Source: Chimonanthus salicifolius
Lineage: Eukaryota > Streptophyta > Magnoliopsida > Laurales > Calycanthaceae
DNA: 64,000 nt
Reading direction: 5' to 3'
NCBI GenBank assembly: GCA_013350335.1
Contig: CM023533.1
Coordinates: forward strand, 81,124,112 to 81,188,111
Below are positions 35,816-47,600 of the stretch, piece by piece; position 1 is the stretch's first letter, and each line of letters starts with the position of its first letter. The notes beneath the pieces were generated by a model, which did no database searches, was not told the origin of the DNA, and saw only the letters and a list, made by a program, of their open reading frames with translations. Position numbers and translations under genes: made by a program.

Positions 35816-35889
<74 letters not shown>
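35815..35889. repeat. (AT)n microsatellite, about 74 bp
   Basis: An uninterrupted alternating TA run directly at the end of the inverted-repeat arm. Confidence 0.95.
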
Positions 35890-35891
<2 letters not shown>

Positions 35892-37362
35892 GTGAGTTAC
35901 TTTAAATATATGTATTGATTTTCCTGAGGGATCTATAAAATGTTCTAATATGGATTTCAATATGCATTATGTGTCTATATTTTTATTGAATCTACAGTAT
36001 AGGCATTCCCATTTCAGGTGTACATACACTAGGCACTCAAATTAAATAAAATAGACTCGAACCTGTCAGATAGGCTTTTAGTCCATAGAAAAATTTCCTC
36101 CATCCAATTACGAGTGCCAATACAAATAGATGGGATAATGATTTTGATGATGTCATGGCTATGATGACGACTTGGCATGGTTACATGTCCTGATTTGCAT
36201 CAGTTCCTAAACCTATTTCCAGTGTGTGGTCTTTGGAATACTGATTGACGTACCTAGTTCTAGGAATGTAAATGAAGTAACAATATGCATGGAAATACTT
36301 ATTGTGTTTGTCATGCACTTACAGTGCATGTGCACAGACTGGGTCATGTTCACACTAATTTATGTACGCACTTTAAAGTGTGCGTTGATTGCAGTTTTTC
36401 ATAGACCATTAGTATTAAACACATAAAAGGAAGCCATCTTTAGTCCCTCTTTTCTCTCTCTGCATTTTGCTGAAGACCATTTAAAACCAAACACTGTGTT
36501 TGGTCTTAACTACTCTTAAGGCTTTCCATTATAATTAAGGTCAGGTATAAAGATGCTTGTCCCTGCCCAGGCTCATTGCTGGCCCCTCTTTGACCACTTT
36601 AGAAGAATTTTTAGGAGAATATCATGAATGAGTAATTAGAAAGTTCTTGTGTATGTTACAATTTCATTAAAATCAACTTCATAATTCCATGGTTATATGG
36701 GAGGGGCCTTTAGATTTTAGGAGCTCTGTCACCATGAGAAGACTGGAGAAGTGTTTGGAGAAAATTCTCAAGCCCCCTAGATGGATCTGACCATTTTCAG
36801 GGCATGTTTAATGATGGCCTTTTCTTAGAATTCCCAGTGTTGTATCTATAGAGTTGAGATTTGATTGAGTTGAGGTTTGATCAGATTACATACTTCAGCA
36901 TTCTGTATTTTGGAAATTTGGATAGATTCTCAGATATTGACGATGCTTACTTGGCTGTTTATTTTGCAAGCATGGTAGTCAAGGTGTAAATGAGGTGTTG
37001 GAGTCTAGGTTCACCTTTGGCTTCTGAGAGGGGGGTTTCCTGATTGGTGCGCAAAGGGTGGTGGAGCTAGGTTCACCTTTGGCTACTGAAAGGGGTGTTT
37101 CCTGATTGGCGCAAAGGGGCAAAAGGACCCCTGTGCCTAGGCACGCCTTTGACTACCATATTTGCAAGATTGGTGATTTGATGATGTGTACTCATTTGAG
37201 TTTGATTATGTTATCCCTTTATATGATAAAGGATTTTTGATCTTTTTTTCTTGAATTACTCATCTAAGTATCAGTAGCCTCTTCAAAGTTTAAAAACTTA
37301 CATCTTACGTTCTATATGTTACATTTGTAACCATGCCTGATACTTCCTTTAAACTGGAACAG
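35890..37362. other. Upstream flank or intron before the first visible UPL6 exon
   Basis: No exon of the expected UPL6 N-terminal part was recognised here. A short tandem repeat near 37010-37120 (TAGGTTCACCTTTGGCT, twice) is the only clear structure. If the gene is complete, this is intron sequence. Confidence 0.4.
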
Positions 37363-38583
37363 GCCATAGACTTTACAACTGTTTCAACATTTTTGCTGGA
37401 GGCGTTGCCACCTTTAAGATCTTCAGTTAAAGAAAGTAAGGCAGACACATTTTTCATATTATATGCTTATTTTTATGCAGCTGATATTTACTCATTACCA
37501 TGTTTTCTAGATGGGATGTTAAATCTACTTTTCAAGGAAAAAAGATGGGATGTGAAAATTGTTCATTTGTTTCAATTCTTTTTTAAGTGGTATCAAAGGT
37601 TAAATATATTAAAAAACAAGGAACAAGTACAAGTAGAAAATACAAAAGAGGGTCTATAAGGATTAAACCCTGAAAAGAAAAAATACAAGAAAAATAAATA
37701 CATCCATGGAGCGAAGGCTCCAAGCATCCAAGTTGGACGGTCCTCAATCATTGTCTTCAAGGTGGAATATGCTTGTAAGTGTGTGGTCTACCCCATTCTT
37801 AGTGAAGAAACCTGCCACTCCGTTAGTTGTGCTTCTGATTTGGGCAAAGGATATCTCATGAACCAATGTGAGCGCTCTTATCTCCCTCATCACAGTAATC
37901 AATCTCCATGGAGGTCGCTTCACTCCTTAGCCCACTTGATAGCATTTGCCGAGTTGTCTTTTATAACTAGTTTACCGTATCCGACTGATTTCCATATGGT
38001 CAAAGCTCTCTTAATACTAAGGAGTTCAGCCTTGTTTGGATCTCTTAGTCCTACCGGCTTCGAGAAGACTATGGAAGTTTTGTTGTTGTGATCTCTAAGA
38101 ACACCACCTATCCTTGTCGGTCCCGGTTTTCCTTTTGCTCATTGTTGAGGAGGAGACCAATTGGCTAATGTTTTTGACTTTTTTCGGTTTCCGTTCAGGC
38201 AACCCTCTCAGGAACAAAAGAAATTGGTTAATTTGACTCCCTTAAAATCCTTTCTAGCGAGGAGCCAAACCCAAGGCCTCAATTTGTCTTTTTGAAAGAT
38301 TTCGTTTTCCTCAGTTCTCTTATCCTCGAATATCCTGGGGTTCCTTTTTTTCCAGACAGACCATAAGATCATGTTCTAGGCAACCTTCCATCTAGGGCCA
38401 AGACGAGAAAGGAACCAGGACTCCACTACCCCTTTCGCTACTCCTATAAAAACCCCATGGTACTCCCATTAAATTGGCAAATTTTGTCCATAGATTCCTA
38501 GTTATTGTTAGAAAGGCTGAGGCTTTATGGAGGAAACTGTTAGTTGTTAGGTACGGTGTCAGAAATGAATTTTTTTTTGGGGG

Positions 38584-38618
<35 letters not shown>

Positions 38619-41600
38619 GCGGTGGGGGGTTGGTTCTTCAGGGATAGAATGGCCGGGGATGGCTCAATAGTGGTCAAGAGCATCTATAGGTTTGGGGATG
38701 GTGAGGGAAGCATAGGGTCCATTTTTAGGAATAAGTTTAGAATGCTGGTGTGTGGAGGAAATAATACCCTTTTCTGGGAGGACTTGTGGGTGGCTGCTAC
38801 TGCTAAAAGATGTTTACCTGATACTATATAGAATTGCTTGCAATAGGAAGGCCAAAGTTAGTGACAACTATCAATTTGAGGGGAGGGTAGTTCATTGCTC
38901 TATCCTATTCAGGAGGGGACTTAGAGTTTTAGAGCAAGAAAGTCTAGGGGAGCTTTTGTCTATTTTCAACGATTTACCTATTTTTAGTGACATAGAGGAT
39001 GAATGTATTTGGACCAAGGACCCTGCTAGGTGTTTGTCAGATAAATCTGGAGTTAGATTAGCTCTTCAGGTAATGGCATTTTTTCCTCAGGTTCTCTTGT
39101 TTGGAAAGGGTTGGCTCCTCCGAGAGTTCAAGTGTTCTTGTGGTGTGCTATCAAGGATAGAGTTTTTAATTAAGAAGGAACTCGAGAGGAGGAGATTGTT
39201 GGGTGAAGGAGCAAATCTTTCTTGCATTTCTTGTGGTGTGTTCGAGGAAGACTCGGGTCATATCTTTTGTGATTGTCTAGTGGCTAGGGAGATGTTGAAT
39301 AGGTTTATTGGGCTGATGGAGTGTTCGTTGGTTTTGGGTAATTCTTTCACTGGAAGTCTAGAGATGTGGAAGAATTGTTCATTTGGGGGAAGGAAATGAC
39401 GAGCATTGGAATCCATCCAAGCTGCTATTTGTTGGTCCTTATGGAAGGAAAGAAATTCAACAATCTTTGAGAATGCATCAAAGGGAGTGTATGAACTTTT
39501 TGAGATAACCCAATGGCGTTTGTGCTATTGGTTTTCGATAGGAAAAGAGTTAAAAGGATCTCTCTCGTTGAATTGTAACTATCTTGGGATGGTTGTCGAA
39601 GTGATATTCTGAAACCTAGGATAGTGAGGGATGTTTCGAGACTGCCCCTTGCAGGTTACTTTAATGTCCATGTGGCGGCTAGGGGTAAACCTGGGCTGGC
39701 AGGGAGTGGCGGAGTAGTGCAAAGTTCTAGTGAGGTTTTAGGTTCCCTCTTGGAGTCTGTGGAGTGAAGGATTCTAATGAGGCTGAGTTATAAGGCATTA
39801 GAAGAGCTCTCTTTTTCTGGTCTAATCACAGATTTGGTTAACTGATTTTTGAAGGCGACTCTGTGAACGTGATTATGTGGGCAAGATGCAGGAGAAACCT
39901 CCTTGGACATTGCTCTTGACCACAAGGGAGATCAAGGAGCTGAGCATGCGGTTGAAAGTTACTTTAGATGTGTTAGGAGGTCAGATAAGCAAGAAAGGTT
40001 GTGCCAAGCTCCTTGGGCAATAATCTATGCTGGTGAAACTCATGGCAGAAACCAACAACCTCACTTTCACAATTTCTGAGTATGTTTTGTACAAAGCAAC
40101 AAAGAATCCATTGAGTTGGGGACTGTGTTCTCAAGTCACACACTTCAGAATTTATGGAGGCTTAAGTGAAGGGACAACTGATTCATCAAGATTTTTTTTT
40201 TTTGAAATGGTATCATATTAATAAAGAAAAAGCACCAGAGGTGCGAAGACATCAGAGGCTTCTTGGTATTCTGTTGAGATCGGAAACCAAAGTGGAACAT
40301 CAAGATGTAGCTGACTGTTCATGTTGGCTCTGCCTGCTACCAGCATCTTTCAATTTGCCACTGGAGTAGTTAACTGAAGGGCTCAAACAAATAAGTTGGC
40401 CTATGAAGATTGTATTCCTCTGTGTAAAGCATTGACAAGAAGGAATCTATCTGGCACAAAACAAACTTAGGTCTACGAAATATTAGATCTTCAAAAGAAG
40501 TATTAGATTTTGTCCATTAACCCCAATTATATTATCATGCAATAATTTTGCACAAGACTAGGCCTACCACTTGGAAGTTCTTTGTTGGCTGTGATTGAGG
40601 TAAACTTGTGACTTGTTCTTAATTTTGTTCTTAAATGGATATCATTAAAAGAAAATTATAAGTACAATGGCATAGAATAGGACTATACAAAACCACACAA
40701 CAATATAATAAAGTGGAAAACGAAGAGTAGTATGACCCATTACACCCTAACCCAATAAGCTCACAAAAATTCCACGTTTGACACACTTCTGGATTCCAAT
40801 CTTCGCCAGAAAATCTGCAATTTCATTTGCTGACTGCCTTTATTCCTACTCATTTTCTTGATATCCCTAACAATGTTACGATGCTGCATCTGGGCAAGTC
40901 CTTAAAACTTTCTGATAGTATGTAGGTGGAACCCAAAAATGTTCACTTCAATACATTAAATGGGTACATGAGTCGATGCATGGTACCTCATTTACAATCT
41001 ATTACTGTTTAAAAAAAATGTCATTCATAACCTAGGAACTGTCTTTTACAGTGTTGATCCACATGCTTACTGTATAATATATAGTGTAAATAATGTTGAT
41101 AAAGTGTTATTGATCATTTTAGCTGATATGAGTCTTAATGCATCCTTGAGTTACAAAAAGTAAACCTTTATAAAGTTACAATGTGATGATGAAAATCATT
41201 CTATTATTTTCATTTAAAAATTTGATTTTGTTCAGATTATAATGATTTCTAATCTATTGCCTCTTAGATTCAACATTAGATGAAGATGAAATGGCTTTGG
41301 ATGAAGAACTTACAGAAGTTCTGAGCAAGGATTTGGAGCAACAGATTTCTAATGCAATAGATCCACGCCTTCTACAGCAATTGGTATACTATCTAGAACC
41401 TTAAGATCTTCTTTCCCCCTTAGTGACTTCAGTCTAGAGTATGGAACCAAATCCATTTTTCAGTGATATCAATCTGCTTTTGGCTGCATTTGAAATTCCT
41501 TTCTTCTGGTCTAAAACTAAAACCTTTGGTTGTGAGCAGGTGAATATTTTACTGAGAGATACCTCATTCTTCGATGGTTCGCGTGGAGATGGGCCATGCG

Positions 41601-44600
41601 ATGCAGAGGTGGCAGCTATTGGTGCAGTTTGCACTTTTTTGCATGTTACTTTCAATATTTTGCCTCTTGAACGCATTATGACAGGACTAGCTTATAGAAC
41701 CGATCTAGTCCGTATTCTTTGGAGCTTCATGAAGTGGTGCCATGAAAATAAGCGATGGCCAACGTTGTCTGAGCAAACGACATATTTGTCTGGAGATGCT
41801 CCTGGTTGGCTGTTACCTCTTGCTGTTTTTTGTCCTGTGTACAAGTAAGTTTGTTGTCTTCCCCTGTTCCATTTTAGATATTTTATTTCTTGAGATCCAA
41901 TGACCATTCTTTTCACCTTACTTCGTTTTGTGTCATGAAAATACTACTTACATTCTCTTGCAGTGAGCTCTCTGGTGAGCCATAACCAATGTACAATTTT
42001 TTGTTTTGCTTCAGACATATGCTTATGATAGTCGACAATGAGGAATTCTATGAGCAGGAAAAACCACTTTCGTTGAAGGATATCAGATGCTTGATTGTTA
42101 TTCTAAGACAGGTAGTCTTCTGTATCTTATTTTTATTCCTTTGTAGAAGAAGTCATGCCTCGGCTAAAAGATAAAAGTAGATGTCATAAATGCTTTTGTA
42201 TGCCTACTTTTCTAGCAGAAAGATGGTACCTTTCTTTCTTTGGGAGCTCTTTTAATCGTACAAATCTACTTGAGTTTGGTAGAGTATAGTGAATGGTTGA
42301 TTATTACTAGTCATAAATATCTTATAAACTGCATCCTTTAGGTTTATTGTGACAATACTTCTTAGTTGCCATTTAATCTTTTGATGTTCTCTTCTGTTTA
42401 TAGGCTCTGTGGCAGCTTTTATGGTTAATTCCTACGAAGTCCCATACTATCCAAAAATCTGCCGATCTTCATAGCCAAAAGAGACTTTCTGTAAATTTCA
42501 TTCAACAGAGAGTCAGCATTACGACTTCTGAGCTCCTCACACAGGTACCTAAAAATTGATGCATGTCATGAGTTCTTACTTGGATGGATGGATGAATGGC
42601 ATCTGATTATTTTATCTTTACACTGCTAAACTCTGCTATTTTGCTTTCTTCTTCTTGTCTATTGTGCCTTTTTTTTTTTTATAAATTAAAGACTGCAAGG
42701 AATTATGCAAAACTATCCTATTGGTTTTCCTTAGAAATTGTGTGACCTTAACCCTCGTCTTCATCTTCATGACTGTTAATAGTAAATTTGGATGTTATTG
42801 CACTTCTTTACTTTTCACTTATGTCCTGAATCAGCCAAAATTGGTTTCATGGTACGAAATTGATATGCAGTGTCAAACTTTATGTTTTGGTATCTATGCC
42901 TGTGAGCCTTTTGTTCTGACTGTCTTTAAGTACCTCGAAATATTGGAAACTGGAAAATATATTACTATATTTGGGCTTGTTCTCTGCAGATTTTATTTTT
43001 GAATGGGTGTAGGGCTTCCATGGCCAGTTGCTTCAGGAAATATCAGCAGAAATCTTCTGATTTTCTGAAACTTGCTGGTTATCATGTGAGAGAACACCTA
43101 CTGCAGGATGTTTTACATCTAAATGAGGTTTCAACCACATGATGTCTTACATCTAATCACATGCTGGTTTCAAGGAGAAGAAGACCGCTTGCAGCAGATC
43201 CAAAGTTCAGAAGCTGAAAACTACTGTTCCGGGCGTCTCTGATGCGAAAACAAGAATGGAGATTAAGGGCCTCACAAGGAACCAAACCCTAGGACTCACC
43301 TTATAGATGGAAGGAGAGCTCAAAAACAAGTAGGGTGGTGGTGATCTCGAAGGATGATGAACAGTAAAGCTCTTCTTGGAACGGTCGCCTAGGCATGTTG
43401 TAGTCTGAAAAAATTGTGAATCCATGTTGAGGAGATGATTCAACCATGAATGGAGATGATTGAAGGGGAGAGAAGCACACTAGAAGCAGTAAGCAAATAT
43501 AGAAATCTCTGAAAAATGATAGTAGGAGGAGGAAAATTCGAAAATTGAACTTTGCTGATACCATGTTAAAATGAAAATGGGGAGAAAGTATTCGAGGAAG
43601 AAAGAAGAATTGGGAGAGCGAATTCTCTTGAGTATTGTATTTCTTGTGTTTAATCATAAGAGGATACTTGTATATATAGAATACAAAGAGCCAATCAAAT
43701 GCGAGAAAAAAGAAAAAAGAAGATGAGTTTACAATCAATTAAATTCAGTATGATCTAAAGGTCAAATGCACATGTAAAATGTGAAATTACTACAACATTT
43801 ACAGCATAAATATCAGCAAAATCTTTTGAATTTGCTGAAATGTGCTGATTGTCTTGTGAGGAATCTATTTCAGGTTATTTTATATCTAACCATGGTTTGA
43901 ATCCATATTTTAGTCTTACACCCAAGTTTTCCATGTTCTTCCAATCCTTTCATTTGATTCTTACAAGGCCAAAGGACTTAATCTGATGCGGAGCATTTTG
44001 GAGCATATGATTCTATCATTTTTATTTTTATTACTTATTTGGTTTGATGTATTTTTTATTTATTTATCTGAGGATATTTTGTTTTGTTTTACATTTAGAG
44101 GTATTTTCGTCATTTTGTTGGTGTGTTTATTATAAATACATTGTAAGCCTCTTTAGGGCAATCAGTTGATGAATGAAATTGAAGTTTTCTTCCGCTTGTG
44201 CGACGAGGTGTGAGGCCCTTCTTTTGGCATGAAGCCTAGCGTGAGGCTACCATCCTTACATCTTCTTCTAGCCCACAAAACGACCCTTCTCAGTATCCGT
44301 GACCTTCTATTTCCCCTTCCTTGAGTGTCGCCCCTACCTGTTGTCCCTCTCCTCCTTGCTGCCACCTCCAAATACTCCTCCAATACATCCTCGTAACTGC
44401 TGCCGCTGCCTTTTCCTGTCCCTATCTTGTTTCGTCCCTTTCATACAGCCTTCTATTGCTGCTTCAAGGTCTTTGAATCCTTTCCTAAGCCCTTCCAAAG
44501 TCCCAGATCTACTGGCGCAGCCCTCCTTTGGGCCTGCTTGTCTTCCGCCACCTTCTTCCAACCATTCCATGTGACTTCCGCGACCCCCACGAACCATTCC

Positions 44601-47600
44601 CTGTTTACTGCGAGTCTCCCATGCCTTCATTTCCTATGGAGTTACTTCTGTGACTCCACTTTTCCTTTTTTTTGTTGTGGCCGTGACCCATTAAGCCCTC
44701 CTATCTTATTATTTAAAACCATATATCATCTCATTTAAGGCTACATATACATATTTCATTCAAAATCTCAGATTCCAAGGACATTTATGCATAATTATTT
44801 GTGGTAATTTTATATTAATTCATTGCATATATTAATTGGTATTTAATTTCAGCCCATATTAGATTTATGGTGTATTATTTTCATCCCTTTTAATTTTTAG
44901 GGACCACATTAGACATTTAAGGTCACTCTATTACTTGTCCTGCATCATAATCCCATCCAGAGCTAAACATAAGCCAGACCATTGTTACCTAGTTTGTGGT
45001 TTATCTAATTTGCATTTGATTTTGAAAGTCGCAATTCAATGTATGTCACCTTTGGCTAATTCATTTTAGTATCTATATATGATTCACTTTTTATTTCATC
45101 AAATTCGTAGTTTGAGTTCGCCAACTCAAAAGAAGTAATTTAACTTTCTAATTAGATATATTTTGATTTCTTTTGCATGATTCATAGACCCAAACTAATT
45201 GATAAATAGATTATTAGTATTGCCTACTGCCACTATATGTTAGACCTTAACTGGCTTTGATGAAGTTTACATATTGATGTGTTGGTCAAGAAAATTTCTC
45301 TAGTCATATGACCTTTGTTGACAAACTTTCTAAAGATAAACTCTTTTTAATAAAGGCATTCTCTTCAATAAAAGAAGTATAAACATTTTAATAATATGGT
45401 AATAAAATGATTAATAACATCAGTATAAATAAAAAAGAATTAGAAAAGTTGTAAATGAATTGAACTAGATTGATCTTATTCCCAAACTAAACCAAATCGA
45501 TACAAAACTATTCAATGAATCAAATCATGTATTATTCAAACAAATTAATTTGCAGCACAAGACCAGTTTTTTTTTTTTTTTTTGAAACAACAGTACCAAA
45601 CCATTTAGCATGAATCAAGTAACAATGAGCCAAACATTCCCATTTGGTTAATGCTTATTGAATCATTATTTTATTATTATTGAATTATTAATTCATACTT
45701 GTATATTTTTCTCTATATACCTCTCCTATCATCATCATCATCATCATCATCATTGGAGACACTAATTCCATCTATTTGGAGTCAACTTTCTAGTTCTTTT
45801 TTTCCAATCCTACATTTGATCTTTTTTTATCTTTAAATGACTCTCCCTCATTTTCTCACTCATTCGGGCTATTTTAATTGTTTTTTTAATGAGTTGATTT
45901 CTGATTCTATCACTCAATGATACTTCACTCATCCATCGGATACACATTTCCATTGCCATTACCTTATTTTGTTTTCTTAATTGCGTAGTACTCAGCTCCA
46001 AACAAAGTAGTTGGACCATTAGGTCTTCTTATATAATCTCCCTCTCAATCTATATTGCACTCTTTTGTCACTAAGTGCTTCGGTCATGCCATATCACTAA
46101 ATCGTTCCTAATTTTAAATGATTCCTTTTCTATGTTCTCCATGCCACACAAATTACATTCCATGGTTTTTTGGTCTTTGCTTTTACTAGTTTTGCAACCC
46201 ATTCATTTCTAAAATTGCCTCCATAATTCCAAGTTTTCGTGGTGTTCTTGGTTTCACCAATTAGTATAATATCATCTGCAAAAAACATACACCATGGTAC
46301 TTATTCTTGAATAACTGATGCTAAATGATCCATTACAAAGACAAAACAAATTTGGGCTCGAAGTTGATCTTGGTCAAGCCCAACTCCTATTGAGAACTTA
46401 TTCTTCTCACTTGAAGTCACCACATATGGTTCTTTCACTAGTTATCTTCCAATCATACATATCATGAGTAACTTCATCTTATTTATCAGGGATGCATTTC
46501 TTTTTCATCGTCATCATCATTTGCCAAAAGGTCAACTACATTTCTTCTTCGTCATTTGCCAAATTAAGTGCCTTAGTACTCTATTATAGGCCTTTTCTAA
46601 GTTCATGAAACCATGCGTAAACTTCTCCTCTTCTTCCTATATTTCTGCATCAATTGTGCCAGTACAAAAATGGCTTCCATTTTTTTTAACAGTAAAAATA
46701 GCATCCGTTGTTAGCTTACTTGGTATAAATTCAAATTGATTCTCCAAAACAACTGATTCTTATTTTAGTTGTTTTTACCATTCAATCCCAATACTCTACT
46801 TCATCTTATTTAATGCCAAATTTACTCTTGTTTCAGATATTTTGTTTACTGATCCTTTATTAGCGTTTATGTCCCTAAGTACTCTTGTTTCATGTATTCA
46901 CTAAGTCCTTAAAATACCTCTCAGCTTCTATCTCTTATTTTCTTATCCTTGATAAAACCATTTTGATATAAAATTATTGATAAGAGTAGACATGAAGCAT
47001 GTAAAAACATGAGAAACTTGGCCAAAAGGAATTTGAAGGAATGTCATAACACGAAACATTTCAATACAATGCAGACCGCAACTTAAAAGGCAGATCAAAA
47101 GTTCGTAAACCATGTGTCCTTGACCTGATGCTCTGAGAATCCATTGAAGCAAGTCACTTACATGGTAGTCAAGGTGTAAGGTTAGGTGTGATCTTAATAT
47201 TTCTAGGTGCTCTTATAATGTATATTCATTAATAAAAAGAAGGTAGAGTATAAGAGGATCAGTATGATCCTCTACATAAAAATGAGAACCTATCCAATGA
47301 AACCCAAACCTTCCCTTTATAGTAGTACACTCGAGCCTATGCCTTTACAGAAATACACTCCACCCTATACATGACACACATACCCTTCATTGTAATCCAA
47401 CCTCACCTTGTATAAGAAATTTGCCACCCCATCGGCAGACCTTCTAACATGTATGAAAGAGATGTTCTGACCTTGAAAAGAAAGGAGATATCCGTTGCGA
47501 CAACAAGAAGCCTCCAAAAGGAGGATTCCTCCTACTACAAGCCCGCAATCGCATTTGCCGAATCTCCATTCACAATGAGACTTCTCATTACATGTTCCTC

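Noticed and set aside
35815..35889. Centromere-like or origin-like AT tract
   Set aside because: A simple (AT)n microsatellite next to a repeat arm; nothing else supports a special role.
38544..38831. Glycine-rich protein suggested by a poly-G run
   Set aside because: The run sits in a degraded LINE frame; the glycine stretch is a by-product of the G tract.
44299..44738. Open frames of about 90-100 residues on both strands
   Set aside because: Inside the solo LTR 43984-44947, with no conserved motif.
45726..45752. Independent (ATC)n microsatellite
   Set aside because: Its position and phase match the 3' tail of the minus-strand RTE element.
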